Positions 17,790 through 27,926 of a stretch of DNA of 64,000 bases are shown here, one piece after another. The position numbers and the translations under genes are program-made. The DNA comes from Antarcticibacterium sp. 1MA-6-2. GTDB taxonomy: Bacteria > Bacteroidota > Bacteroidia > Flavobacteriales > Flavobacteriaceae. Below the pieces are notes generated by a model that saw only the letters and a list, made by a program, of their open reading frames with translations, was not told the DNA's origin and searched no databases. Position 1 is the first letter of the stretch, and the number at the start of each line of letters is the position of its first letter. The stretch lies in assembly GCF_021535135.1 (NCBI RefSeq), contig NZ_CP091036.1, positions 1,922,001-1,986,000 on the forward strand, read 5' to 3'.

Positions 17790-18651
17790 TTAATTAGGAT
17801 TATTAACAAATCGCTTTTTTATTTTAAGTTTTATATCTCTTTCGCCTTGTTGCTCTTTTAGGTCAATTACTACAATTTTATCTTCAGCAATGGAGAATTT
17901 GGGTAGAACGTATACAAATCGATTGGTCTTTTTCTGAGGAATTATCTCCGGTACCAGATGTTTATATACTGGAGAAACAGGCAATTTCTGGATTGACTTC
18001 TTTCTTCCCTGTTTCCTTGTTTCCACAGAAATATCCAAAAAGGCAGGTTCGTAATCTATGGGAGAATTATTATTAATTTCCAGCACAAAATACAATTCCG
18101 AATTATGGAACACTATATTCTGAATTTTTAATTCCACTCCATCTTTGCGCTTTCTCAGCTTGCCAATTCTTTGTTTGCTTCTTAATAATTGTGAACTAAA
18201 ATCGTGGTAATAGGGATCTTTATCTGCTAATTCTTTTTCAGCTTTAGAATCTGAAAACAATACCTGCTCCTCAATGAGTTTCTCAGAAAGATCTGGTATC
18301 TCATTCCCGATTTTACCTAGTTTCTGCTATAAAATAATTTAGTTTTTCCAGCTCTTCGGAGTACTTTACAATATACGAAAAAATTGAACCCGCTGTACTG
18401 ATAACCAGCAAATTACTCACCTCTCCTGGAATAGCCTGCAGCAATCCCAGGTGTTGTTCTTTTTCCTTGTTGTAGGTGAATACAAATTCCTCTGAACCTG
18501 TTATCCCCTGCCTTATCGGCTCCGGGAAAATCAGGGCAACATTCATTCTATCGTTGGCATAGATGGTATCTAAATCTATGGTGTTTTCCTGGGCCATTCC
18601 CCTTACGAAAGCGGCCATTACAAATACGAAAATCAAGATCTGCTTTTTCAT
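17790..18651 (-). CDS. traN: Conjugative transposon protein TraN, one frameshift
   Basis: TraN of Bacteroidota conjugative transposons, about 285 residues, a VirB9-like outer-membrane-complex protein. It has a signal peptide (MKKQILIFVFVMAAFVRGMA) and the TITVDTIYANDRMNVALIFPEPI-type start, here LDTIYANDRMNVALIFPEPI. The C-terminal half contains LRSKQRIGKLRKRKDGVELK and VYKHLVPEIIPQKKTNRFVY. The frame breaks at 18315-18321 (minus strand ACTAGGT); ACTGGT restores AETGKIGNEIPD. It follows traM by 14 bases. Confidence 0.85.
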
Positions 18652-18665
18652 AATTTCTATTACTT

Positions 18666-19598
18666 TTAGTTTCTTTTTAAAATGAGTTTATAATTATTGG
18701 TGACCTGCACCTTAATATTTCTATTGTTTCGCTGAAAAAGTTGCTTAAGCCCTCCTACCTGTGGTACTCCTGCAACATTTATGTCTTGGATAATATCACC
18801 TATCACTTCCTTACTGGCATCTGCTCGAATATTATTTTCAACATAAATCCCTTCACTCCCATCCTGGAGATCATAAGCTTTTAACTTTACGGGATAATGC
18901 GCTATGTGTTCAATTTCAATCAAAGCCCTGTTCGGTTGAAAACTGATGAATCCATAAACAGGAGTGTTTGCAGGGAACTGGATATTATTGATCATAGTGC
19001 TATGTTTCAATCTCATCTTTAAGCGGTACCCGGCCTGAACAACCTGGTTACCATCTACTTCAACCATAATAGAAATATCAGTATGATGAGTTTTTGTGGT
19101 CTCCTCCTCTACTGGAAAAGTAGAAGCATAAAATAATTGATGCGCTAGCCCCATTTCCTGTGGTTTTGGAGAAGCTTGCGACGGATCTGGAACCTCCTGA
19201 ATATCCGCTTCAAATTGTGTATCCCATTCTTCTTCATAAAATTCATTTTCAAAGCCATAATCTTCGTAGTTGTTAGGATTGTGTTCATAAATGCTATCTA
19301 AGATTCTTCCCTTTTCTCGCTGCGGAAAATCAGGATCATAATACCCCATAGAATCCAGGTATTTTTCATCATAAATGCTTGGAGTTGTAGTTTCCCTCAC
19401 CTCCTTTAAAGCATTTAGCGCATCAAGCTTAGATTTAAAATCTTCCTGCTCTTGCTGAAGTTCGGGCACTAGAGTGTTTTTTAATTCCGAGGGTTCTTCA
19501 CTAACCTCTCCGAAGATTAGTACACTGTAGGCCACTATAAATAATACAATGGTGGCTAGTACAGCGCCAAAGACAATTTTCTTTTTATCAATTTTCAT
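18666..19598 (-). CDS. traM: Conjugative transposon protein TraM
   Basis: TraM-type protein of 310 residues with VirB10-like role. One N-terminal membrane anchor (VFGAVLATIVLFIVAYSVLIFG, about residues 9-30) is followed by a Pro/Glu-rich linker and the conserved C-terminal domain with GYRLKMRLKHSTMINNIQFP, ANTPVYGFISFQPNRALIEI and VAGVPQVGGLKQLFQRNNR. The frame is intact. Its start overlaps the traK stop region, and traN follows closely. Confidence 0.9.
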   Translation of the reverse strand: MKIDKKKIVFGAVLATIVLFIVAYSVLIFGEVSEEPSELKNTLVPELQQEQEDFKSKLDALNALKEVRETTTPSIYDEKYLDSMGYYDPDFPQREKGRILDSIYEHNPNNYEDYGFENEFYEEEWDTQFEADIQEVPDPSQASPKPQEMGLAHQLFYASTFPVEEETTKTHHTDISIMVEVDGNQVVQAGYRLKMRLKHSTMINNIQFPANTPVYGFISFQPNRALIEIEHIAHYPVKLKAYDLQDGSEGIYVENNIRADASKEVIGDIIQDINVAGVPQVGGLKQLFQRNNRNIKVQVTNNYKLILKRN

Positions 19599-20204
19599 CG
19601 TTCAATTTTTTTAAGGTGTTTTCGAAATAATTGGTAATCAATAACCCGTGGGTATTGTTTGGAAAGTTTCGGTCTACGTTTATTAAGTTCCCCGATGAAA
19701 TAAGTTCATACTTAGTCTACTATTTTTCCACGGTTAATTTCAAAGACCGTCCTGGTCTTAAAAGTGTATGGTTCCATTTCAATATTTACCTCCGATTCTA
19801 TGCTTATTACTTTCTGCACCAGAGAATACTGCAGCAACCTGTTATAAACTCCATCGGCTTTCTTTTGCTTAGTAAACATTATCTACAGAACTGTTACCAA
19901 GCCATAGGGCTTTTTCCAGGTTACGCTCATAGTTAGTAGCATCGATATTGTAGAAATAGGTATGAAAGAGATCCAGATGGGCAAGAGCTTCCACCTCCAG
20001 GTTTTCCTTTTGAGTAACCCACTTTAACGGAATTACGCTTCCGTCTGTATTTATCGCAAAAGCATTATTCAAAGCAGAGCGATGAATATCAAAAACCATC
20101 CATCCAAAATATAGACTGGAAATTACTGCCCCACATACGGCAGTGAGGACTATAAATCGGTTTATTTTTAAAACTGAGTAAATACTTCTATATGGTGTTT
20201 TCAT
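19588..20204 (-). CDS. traK: Conjugative transposon protein TraK, two frameshifts
   Basis: TraK (VirB8-like assembly factor), about 204 residues. One membrane segment near residues 17-37 (FIVLTAVCGAVISSLYFGWM) is followed by the periplasmic domain with EALAHLDLFHTYFYNID and NLEKALWLGN. Frame breaks at 19867-19873 and 19710-19716 read, on the minus strand, ACTAAGC and ACTAAGT; restoring CCAG gives VYQQKKADGVYNRLLQYSL and GKIVDQYELISSGNLINVDR. The stop overlaps the traM start by ten bases. Confidence 0.85.
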
Positions 20205-20269
20205 TTTCTTATTATTGGTCTTATACTAATTCAAATTAACTCTTGGAGTAGCTGGTAATTACCCCTTCA

Positions 20270-21114
20270 CTACCCTGTAAAAAGTCTTATCGTAAAAGAG
20301 GTAGCGCGGGTGTAGAGCTTAAACTTTAGAAATACGATAAATGCGATAGATCCTGCCTCGACTATAATTCGAATAATATTATTGTCAGTAGATGAACCCA
20401 GCAGATTTGACCAAAAGTTGGTATTGATCTCTGCATATAAATTATTGACAAATACATTCACGAGGAAAAAAGCTTAAGCACCAACATATAAACTGCGGCA
20501 TATAACCTAAAGAAGTTATAGGCCATCCCCCTGAACTTTTCAAATACTGCAAGGCTAATCACCAGGGGAAAGAAAGCCTGCATAATCCCTAAAAGGAAAA
20601 AGCGTTCGGCCAGGAATAGTGGATAGATAAATAAATCTATCACCCATAAAAATAAGCCTACCACAAAGGAAATCACCTTTACCGGGTAAAGTGGCGTTAC
20701 TAAGGCTTCATAAAGCAAAGCCATTGCTTTTTTAGCTACTTCAAGCGCGCCAACTTCCTGTTCAATATCTATATCCTGTAGTTGAAGTGGAATAAGCGCT
20801 AAAGTGGTATCTGCATATTCAGTTTCAATACTTACCAGTATTCCATCGAAAACACTTAAGATTTGGGTGGAAAAAATAACGAGAAGTACAATTGCAAAAT
20901 TCTTTGCCAGCTCTCCGGGGCTCAAGCCCCAGGTATATCCATCATTATCTGCAATCCCTTCATTGTATTTTTTCAGAATATTTACAAGGAAGAACATCAC
21001 AGCCAGTGACTTCATTCCGGCGATTGTATATTGGGAAAAGTCACTACTTTTAATTGTTTGGAAAACCGCGTCTACATACTCCAAACCTATTCCTAAAAAT
21101 ATGCCCCCTGTCAT
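20270..21114 (-). CDS. traJ: Conjugative transposon protein TraJ, one frameshift
   Basis: TraJ (VirB6-like polytopic inner-membrane channel protein), about 280 residues with several membrane spans (SLAVMFFLVNIL, IVLLVIFSTQIL, VISFVVGLFLWVIDLFIYPLFLAERF, FFPLVISLAVFEKFRG). The frame breaks near 20465-20476, where a T run of six on the minus strand should be seven; correction gives LKLFFLVNVFVNNLYAEIN and the remaining 60 residues. It follows traI by two bases and precedes traK. Confidence 0.8.
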
Positions 21115-21116
21115 TT

Positions 21117-21700
21117 TTAGTAATTTATAGTCCTGTTATTGATCTTATCCTGCATCTCTCTAAAGGAAATGATGTCGTTATAGCGTTTTGTTTTTAGTGT
21201 GATCTCTGCAACCATTTCTTTAGATTGTAGTTCTCTTTCCCTAAGTACTTGCGCCCTTTCTGCATCACTCATTTTAAAATAGTCACTGGTTAAAATCTTA
21301 TCGATAAAATCAAGATCTTCCAGGGAGTTTTCCATAATGGCGTTAAAAGAATCGGAGATTCTGGCAATCTCTTCCGGTTTTATATATGGGGAATTAAGTA
21401 TTTCCCGTAAATCATCCCGAACCGTATCAAAGAGGATCTGGTTATTGCGGGTGAGTTCCCTTACTGCTTTTAACTGCCTTATCACATCGTTTACCCGCTC
21501 GATATTCTCTTTCTGCGTCCGAAGAAATTCTACGGTTTTCAGCAGTTGCGTGGTTTGCTTTGCCGATTCAATTAAGGATTTGGCGAGGCTGATAAAATTG
21601 GTATTGTCATACACCCAAGCATCCCCTGGCTCATAGCTGGAGTGTGCACAATTAAAACTAAAAAACCCATCAGCATTAGTGTTGTAATCTTCTTTTTCAT
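21117..21700 (-). CDS. traI: Conjugative transposon protein TraI (DUF4141), one frameshift
   Basis: TraI/DUF4141 protein, about 194 residues, the VirB5-like secreted component. The signal peptide is MKKKITTLMLMGFLVLIVHT with cleavage near AMSQ. The frame breaks at about 21622-21627, where four G should be five, giving SQGDAWVYDNTNFISLAKSL. The mature part is a long alpha-helical bundle (TTQLLKTVEFLRTQKENIER, LRERELQSKEMVAEITLKTK). It lies between traG and traJ. Confidence 0.8.
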
Positions 21701-21704
21701 GACT

Positions 21705-24107
21705 TTATGTTTTAGAAGTGAATTCCTGAATTGCTTTTTCCATATTTCCATGTTTTTCATAGAGCTGCAGGATGGCTTCGTTCTCTTCGCCATCCGTGAG
21801 GTATGCTGCGTATACTTCTTTGGGAACTTCCAGCCGAAAAACGTTGCTCTGCTTCCCAATCTTGATAAAGATCTCTGTGTACTTTCTTTCCCCTATGAAG
21901 TTGTTTTTTATTGATTTAAGCTGATTTAAATCGTGACTGGAGAGGTTTAATCTCTTTTGAAGCTCCTCGTAGCCTTTTTCATTGCGAAGGCTGTAGATCA
22001 CCTGTGTATTTTCCAGAATACTGGCAGAAGTCGAGTTATTAGGAAGCTGATTTATAGACTGAAGAACTATTCCAATAGCACCATTCTGCTTTCTGATGGC
22101 CTGGTAATAAAACTCTACGCTTTCTAATACATTTTCAAACTTTAGCTGCTTTGCGAATTCATCAAATAAAATAATTCCTTTCTCTGCCCTGTTTTTCCAA
22201 ATGGTCCTTTGAATGGCCGATTTAATCAGTTTTAGCATTACTGAAAGTATTTCTTTATTATCCTTCACTTCATCTAATTCAAAAACTATTAAGCGTTTGT
22301 CTTCAATCTTATAAGTCTGGTCCTCACCTACTTCAAATAAGAAACTGTAAATTCCATTTTCTACATATTCTGACATGATGTGCAGGAAATTATTGATGTT
22401 AAAGTAATCCGGATGAATCTTAAGGTAATCCAGCAGGTCTACCCTATGCCGCTCGATATATTGATAGAAGCTTTGGAGCGAGTACTTTCCAGTAAAATTT
22501 TCATAGTAATCAAGCAATATCTTTTTTATTGAAACAGATTGCGCTTTTGTAACCTTAAAATCTGAAGCAAATAATTCAAAAAGAAACTCAGACAGGTCCT
22601 CAAGCCTATCAGCAGTGAGATCACAAGGACTGCTTATATAGAAAGGATTAATTCCGAGGCTCTTTCCGTTCTCATAGCGCAGGATGGTGTAATCATTAGG
22701 ATAAAGCTTTGCAAACTTGGTATAGGACCCTCCAAGATCAATGATTACCAGGCGAACTCCACTTTCAAAGTATTGTCGAAGTATATTGTTGGCCAGAAAA
22801 GATTTACCTTCTCCTGTAGGGGCGAAGATGGCAAAATTCCTGGCCTTTATTCTTTTCTTACTTTCATCCCACACATCTTTTAAAACCGGGATGTTATATT
22901 CCCTGTCATTAAAAATTATTCCTTTAGCATCTGATTTATAATTGCTGTTATTAATAAACAGGCATAGAGCGTGCTTTAGATCGGTTACATAAAGATCCTC
23001 ATTAGAGAAATTTGAAGAAAAACAGAAGTAGCTATTCAGAAAATAATTCTTGCGCTCCTCCCCTTTTGGATAATAAGGAACTATGTCCAGGAGTTTAAAT
23101 TCAGTTTTTATCCTGGCATTAATCGAAGAAAGATTACTACGATCTTTATCCCAATAAATCACATTTAAATGCCCACGGATAATTCTGGAGGTGTCATCGT
23201 TATTTATCTGGTCCAGAATATGCTGGATTTTCTTCAATACCACTTTGTTCTGTGAACCAAAATTTGAGCTCTTATTGAGTTCTTCTACTTTCGCATCAAG
23301 TAGTTTTCTCCATTTTTGGCGATCATCGAGGTAGATGACCTGGTTTACAATATGGTTTTCCTTTAAATTAAGTCCCAGTCCGTCAATAAAACCCTGATGA
23401 AACACAAAATCGTCTGAGGTAAACTTATCGTTGGTTTTGCTACTTTGAACACTTTCTCCAAAGCACAACTCACTGTTTACCGCCAGCACGTCAAAATGAT
23501 TGTCACCTATACTGATGTTATTTTTATCCAGTAAAATATTGGTATCAAATCCTTCCTGAAAACCATTAAAATATTTAGTGGAGAGACTATTAATTTCTTT
23601 CTCAGTAAGAGGAATAAGCTCCAGCTTTCGGCTATTGTTTAAAAAAGAAACCGCATCATTTACTGAATTCTGAAATCTCTTTAAGTTATCATCCAGGTCT
23701 CCAGGAACATTCCTGCTCACTTTTTTAAAGGGATTTACATATTTTGGATGATTGAAAGATTTGTTCTTTGTATGAATAAAGAAGAAATAACTACGATGTT
23801 CTAAATGTTCCCTGCCTTTGAAATAAGAATGGGTAGCTTTTTCCAAAAATGTATGGTTTGGTAATTTCTCTGCCGAATAGTTTCTTTTAAAATAAACATC
23901 CTGTTTATGAACTACTGTTCCCGTGGGTAGCGATTTTAAGGATTGAAACCAGGCACTATGAATTTCTTCAAAATCATTTTCTGATAAACTATAGATCTCC
24001 GGTAATACCGTCTCAAAAGCCAATACTACATTCCCATTGGCAGCAAAAACCATATTTCCATGTGTATCAGCGATGGGTGGTGTAGAAGAAAGATTAATCT
24101 TGCTCAT
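21705..24107 (-). CDS. traG: Conjugation ATPase TraG (VirB4-type)
   Basis: Intact 800-residue TraG-family conjugation ATPase, the VirB4-like motor of the mating-pair apparatus. Walker A is FAPTGEGKSFLANN near residue 430 and Walker B IILFDEFAKQ near residue 660. Other landmarks are LVIIDLGGSY and the C-terminal SINQLPNNSTSASILENTQVI. It includes an unaltered ACTGGC at 22015-22020, showing that the frame-breaking change is not at every such site. The start overlaps the traF end by 14 bases. Confidence 0.95.
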   Translation of the reverse strand: MSKINLSSTPPIADTHGNMVFAANGNVVLAFETVLPEIYSLSENDFEEIHSAWFQSLKSLPTGTVVHKQDVYFKRNYSAEKLPNHTFLEKATHSYFKGREHLEHRSYFFFIHTKNKSFNHPKYVNPFKKVSRNVPGDLDDNLKRFQNSVNDAVSFLNNSRKLELIPLTEKEINSLSTKYFNGFQEGFDTNILLDKNNISIGDNHFDVLAVNSELCFGESVQSSKTNDKFTSDDFVFHQGFIDGLGLNLKENHIVNQVIYLDDRQKWRKLLDAKVEELNKSSNFGSQNKVVLKKIQHILDQINNDDTSRIIRGHLNVIYWDKDRSNLSSINARIKTEFKLLDIVPYYPKGEERKNYFLNSYFCFSSNFSNEDLYVTDLKHALCLFINNSNYKSDAKGIIFNDREYNIPVLKDVWDESKKRIKARNFAIFAPTGEGKSFLANNILRQYFESGVRLVIIDLGGSYTKFAKLYPNDYTILRYENGKSLGINPFYISSPCDLTADRLEDLSEFLFELFASDFKVTKAQSVSIKKILLDYYENFTGKYSLQSFYQYIERHRVDLLDYLKIHPDYFNINNFLHIMSEYVENGIYSFLFEVGEDQTYKIEDKRLIVFELDEVKDNKEILSVMLKLIKSAIQRTIWKNRAEKGIILFDEFAKQLKFENVLESVEFYYQAIRKQNGAIGIVLQSINQLPNNSTSASILENTQVIYSLRNEKGYEELQKRLNLSSHDLNQLKSIKNNFIGERKYTEIFIKIGKQSNVFRLEVPKEVYAAYLTDGEENEAILQLYEKHGNMEKAIQEFTSKT

Positions 24108-24379
24108 AATGAAAGTTGCTTAATCGTTTAGAAGAAATAGTTTCAGGAAAGACTTTTGAAACCTGGAAGACCTGCGGATTACTGGTTAGCCTTGTCAAGC
24201 CGATATACAGCGTACAATTGAAAATAAACACGCTAATTACCGCTCAGAGACTGAAAGAAAATATGATTACCAGCAGTGATCCTACCACGGCTATCATCAT
24301 AAGGGCAAAGAGCGAAACTTAGCAATCCCCAGATCATCGCTCTTTTCCTAATGTTTCTATATACTTCGAAACTTTTCAT
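24094..24379 (-). CDS. traF: Conjugative transposon protein TraF (DUF4133), frame broken
   Basis: Small membrane protein of about 94 residues (VirB3-like, DUF4133). The start MKSFEVYRNIRKRAMIWGLP is intact, then the frame breaks at 24317-24323 (minus strand GCTAAGT); CCAGT restores PVSLFALMMIAVVGSLLVII. A TGA remains in frame near 24241-24243, where SLTAVISVF-type sequence is expected, so a second change is present there. The end NPQVFQVSKVFPETISS is recognisable. Its start overlaps the traE stop as TAATG, and its end overlaps traG. Confidence 0.75.
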
Positions 24380-24666
24380 TACACTACTATTCCAATCAGG
24401 TAGGTAAATATTCCTACAACCGCTCCTGCAATAAGCGTAAAGACCAGCACCCGGGTAATTCCTTTTTTGAGATCTGCATTTTCACCAAAGAAGTGACCAG
24501 CATTAAATAGGAATCCAACAAGAAAAATAACCCCGAGAATTATGGGGAAAATAGCTCGAATAGTATCGGCTATGTCTGCAACTGAATTTTCAATGCCGCC
24601 AATTTGTGCAAAGAGCGGATAAGAAACCAGTGTCAAAAGGACTGATGAGTAAATTGTTTTTTTCAT
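24379..24666 (-). CDS. traE: Conjugative transposon protein TraE (DUF4134)
   Basis: TraE/DUF4134, about 95 residues, the VirB2-like pilin-type membrane protein. The signal peptide is MKKTIYSSVLLTLVSYPLFAQ; two membrane helices follow (IFPIILGVIFLVGFLFNAGHFF and VLVFTLIAGAVVGIFTYLIGI). I prefer the ATG at 24664-24666 over a longer start eight codons upstream, because it begins the signal peptide. First gene of the tra operon, translationally coupled to traF. Confidence 0.9.
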   Translation of the reverse strand: MKKTIYSSVLLTLVSYPLFAQIGGIENSVADIADTIRAIFPIILGVIFLVGFLFNAGHFFGENADLKKGITRVLVFTLIAGAVVGIFTYLIGIVV

Positions 24667-25073
24667 AATGTTCGTTTTTTGATCTGCCAAAGCAGAATTG
24701 ATTGATGATGACCAATTGATGATTAATTTTTGAGAAATTTATTATGAAAGGGAAAGTCTGAAACAAACTGCCCAAACTTTAACGCGAATTGATGTGAAAC
24801 GCGATAAGATTTTTATAAAAAGGAAGGATTCTTTGAATTTTGTTTAAAGGGCAACGGACTTAAGAGCCTGGAAAAGAGGTAAGATATTTTTTAAGCCAAA
24901 GAATAATTGGAATCTAAAATTAGCTTGGAATTACAGCAAAACAGCATTTATCCGGAAGATTATTAAATTAAAGATGTTCATTATTTGCGATATAATTCGT
25001 TTTTAACTAAGACTTCAATTTATTAGGTTAATTAACTACTTTAGCGACCCTAATCAATCTTTACAGCAACAGA
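24667..25073. other. Promoter region of the tra operon, no gene seen
   Basis: About 400 bp separating divergent transcription units (traE leftward, the membrane/GAF-like gene rightward). AT-rich, no protein-coding signals. Promoters for both operons must lie here but cannot be assigned confidently. Confidence 0.4.
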
Positions 25074-25932
25074 ATGGCAGAGGAAAGCAAATTTCTTCCA
25101 TTTTTTAAATATATTGATCAACATGGTTTAGAATTTACAAATTCTATAGTCAATGGCTTTTTATATGCTACTGCTGGAATTTTGTTTAGTCTAGATAAAA
25201 AGATTTTCTGGGAAAAAGTAGAATCTCAAGATATTTCTTTGGGATTATTAATTTTTGGATTTTTAATAAATATTTACTTCTACACCAACAATCCAAGAAA
25301 AGCAAGTCAAATTTAGAACTGAATGAAGCAAATACTAAAAATCAAGAGGAAATCCAGCTTTTAGAAAATCAAATTCAGAAAATTCACAGGAATTATTCTG
25401 AAATTTTTAATGAACATTTAGCATCGCTATTCTTTAAATTAAAACTAAATGATACAGAAAGGATTAGCATGTATAAATTTCAAAACGACAAATTCTATAT
25501 AATTGGTAGATACAGCTCAAACCCTGTCCTAAAAGACATAAGACGAACCAATTATGACTCTGATCAAGGTTTAATAGCCAAAGCTTGGCAAAAAGGTGAA
25601 TTTTTCCTGAACTCAGGAGTTCCCGATTACGGACATAAAGCACGAACAAAGAAAAATGTTCATGACTTTTTCAATAGAATTTCCAAAATAGATAAAGAAG
25701 TCTTAGAGGAAATGACAATGAAAAGTAAAAGTTTTTATCTAAAAGCTTTTATGGACTCCAAAGGATTTCAAAGAACGTCAATTATAGTTATAGAAAGTGA
25801 AAAAATAAAGCTTTTGAAAAAGAGGATTTAGATAAAGTGATCAATGATGAAGAAAACAAGTTAAACGCTTTCGTTGATAAAATTGAATGGAACTTTCCTA
25901 AATTAGATAATGCTCTAAATAGCGGTTTTTAA
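25074..25932 (+). CDS. Two-helix membrane protein with GAF-like domain (candidate toxin/effector), two frameshifts
   Basis: The N-terminal 75 residues contain two membrane helices (NSIVNGFLYATAGILF and LGLLIFGFLINIYFY). A coiled coil follows (LELNEANTKNQEEIQLLENQ), then a domain with ERISMYKFQNDKFYIIGRYS and DSDQGLIAKAWQKGEFFLNS, which resembles a GAF sensor domain. Two breaks (near 25298-25304 and 25799-25806) are one-base losses in A runs; correction gives about 287 residues. The Panacea-domain gene starts two bases after the stop, so the pair looks like a single two-gene unit. The role as a membrane-acting toxin is inference. Confidence 0.6.
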
Positions 25933-25934
25933 AT

Positions 25935-26396
25935 ATGGAAAAGGTGATTAATATATTAACATATTTATATAGGAACTATCCTAATTCCAATCAATTGTCC
26001 TATTCAAGAACAATGAAGATACTATATCTAATTGAATGGAGGTTTGCTATAACCAAATTTGAAAAACTTACAGATATAAATTGGACTCTTACCCGGTTTG
26101 GACCTTATTATGATAAACTTATTCAGATTTTTGAGGACTCTCAAAATTTTGATATTATCACAAAATTTGACGATCATAATAACCAGCTTTTGATAATTAA
26201 GTTTTTAAGAAAGTCAGAAAAATTACCACTTAAAGAAGACACGGAAGAAGTTATTGATTTTGTAATAAAACATGTGTCAGAATTGAAATGGTCTGAATTG
26301 AATAACATTGTTAATTCCACATATGGTGTAATTAATAGTAAATCAAATGAAATTATTGACGTCGTTCAATTAGCTAAGAAATATAAAAACGTTTAA
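25935..26396 (+). CDS. Panacea (SocA/DUF4065) domain protein, candidate antitoxin
   Basis: This 153-residue protein matches the Panacea/DUF4065 pattern: KVINILTYLYRNYPNSNQLS, then MKILYLIEWRFAITKFEKLT, NWTLTRFGPYYDKL and a C-terminal VINSKSNEIIDVVQLAKKYK. Panacea domains are known as antitoxins paired with many unrelated toxins, often membrane-disrupting ones. It directly follows the membrane/GAF-like gene. The frame is intact. Confidence 0.75.
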   Translation: MEKVINILTYLYRNYPNSNQLSYSRTMKILYLIEWRFAITKFEKLTDINWTLTRFGPYYDKLIQIFEDSQNFDIITKFDDHNNQLLIIKFLRKSEKLPLKEDTEEVIDFVIKHVSELKWSELNNIVNSTYGVINSKSNEIIDVVQLAKKYKNV

Positions 26397-26543
26397 TAGC
26401 GTAGGTTCTATTAAAAAAGAAAATGGTTAAGCCGACAAGTCCACGTCCTTCGTACTTTGGCCTGGGGTAAAAGAAACCAATGGGAGTATTCCAGAAAGCA
26501 AATTCAAAATAAAATACCGATATTGTAGAATTCAATTATTAAT

Positions 26544-27041
26544 ATGGCTTTTGAAAGTATAACTGATGAAAGGATAAAAGAATTACTTGAATGTCCAAAA
26601 AGAGTAACTAATCCTCAAGCACGAAATAGAAATTTACAGGGCAGGGAACAACTAAATTATACGGTTGTTTCACTAGATGGGTCAGATCATAATTTCGAAA
26701 TATATAAACGACAAAATTTAAGGCCGGGAATGGAAGATGATTTTTCGTGCGGAATTTCTTGGGTCGCATCTAATGGTGAAACACTTACTTTAAAAAGATA
26801 TAATGGTTCGAGTCATTCACATCCTAATCATTTAGAAAAAACTCGATTAGATTTCTCTTGCCATATTCATATTGCCACAGAAAAGTATATTTTAGCAAAT
26901 AGAAAACCGGAAGGATTTGCGGAAGAAACTGATAGATATAATACCCTAGAAGGTGCTCTTTATTGTTTAACCCAAGACTGTAATGTAACTGGTTTAGAAA
27001 CAACGCCTGATATAACTAATCAAACAAAATTGTTCGATTAA
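26544..27041 (+). CDS. DUF6978-like protein of unknown function
   Basis: A 165-residue cytoplasmic protein with the start AFESITDERIKELLECPKRV and the core HNFEIYKRQNLRPGMEDDFS, GETLTLKRYNGSSHSHPNH and DFSCHIHIATEKYI. I associate it with DUF6978 from memory. The TAA overlaps the ATG of the next gene (TAATG), so the two proteins are probably made in fixed ratio and may interact. This pair is found in mobile regions, where a defence or toxin-antitoxin role has been suspected. Confidence 0.6.
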   Translation: MAFESITDERIKELLECPKRVTNPQARNRNLQGREQLNYTVVSLDGSDHNFEIYKRQNLRPGMEDDFSCGISWVASNGETLTLKRYNGSSHSHPNHLEKTRLDFSCHIHIATEKYILANRKPEGFAEETDRYNTLEGALYCLTQDCNVTGLETTPDITNQTKLFD

Positions 27042-27820
27042 TGAACTTGAATAAGCAAATATTAAAAGAGAAATTGTGTTCGCTTATGTGCACAGATGTT
27101 AATATCATTCAAAAGAATGATCATTTGCTTATGATTGATACTCCATTTTATTTTTCAGATGGTGACCCTTATCAGATCTATATTAAAGAAATGCCTGCAG
27201 GTGTTATCAGGCTTACAGATATGGGGCATACTTTAATGCATTTGAGTTACGAAAATGACATAAATAAGTTCCGGGATGGAACTAGAGGAAAATTATTTGA
27301 TCTAATAGTTTCAGAGTTTGAACTTTCAGAAAACAATGGTGAATTTTACATAGATGATGAGATCAACAACTTAAGTAAAAATATATTTCGATTAGGACAA
27401 GCATTAACTAAAATTAGTGATCTTACTTTTTTAAATCGCGCTAGGGCGGAATCAACATTTTATGAAGATTTAACAGAACAGCTATATCGAATTATTGATT
27501 CTGATAAAGTGGTGCAAGATTACAATTTTCCATTAATTGACAATCCTCAAGATTATCCAATCGATTATTATATCAAAGGAAAACATGCACCTCTATTTTT
27601 ATTTGGAATTCCTAACAGAGATAAAGCTAGGTTAACCACCATCACATTAGAAAGATTGCTTAGAGTAAAGGCTGATTTTGATAGTTTATTAATTTTTTCA
27701 GATCAATCAAGTATTCCAAAACAAGATCTAGCTCGGTTATCAAATGCAGGAGGAGAAATGATTGCATCTCTCGATGCTGAAGAAGATATCTCTCGTAAGA
27801 TTTTAAGGAAAGTTGGATAA
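27041..27820 (+). CDS. DUF1828/DUF1829 protein, partner of the DUF6978 gene
   Basis: A 259-residue protein. The DUF1828 part spans about residues 30-120 (YFSDGDPYQIYIKEMPAGVI, RLTDMGHTLMHLSYE); the DUF1829 part follows (AESTFYEDLTEQLYRIIDSD, YPIDYYIKGKHAPLFLFGIP). The N-terminal domain carries conserved D and T residues in a nuclease-like arrangement, but I cannot name a catalytic site. Coupled to the preceding gene by TAATG. Confidence 0.7.
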   Translation: MNLNKQILKEKLCSLMCTDVNIIQKNDHLLMIDTPFYFSDGDPYQIYIKEMPAGVIRLTDMGHTLMHLSYENDINKFRDGTRGKLFDLIVSEFELSENNGEFYIDDEINNLSKNIFRLGQALTKISDLTFLNRARAESTFYEDLTEQLYRIIDSDKVVQDYNFPLIDNPQDYPIDYYIKGKHAPLFLFGIPNRDKARLTTITLERLLRVKADFDSLLIFSDQSSIPKQDLARLSNAGGEMIASLDAEEDISRKILRKVG

Positions 27821-27926
27821 TTTTAATTGATCTGAGAGTGTTTAGCAGATGTATGAGTTACTATTAGATATAAAATAGCGATAAGCGATTCATGAGAGTT
27901 ACAACTAATCCTAAAACAACTAGTCT

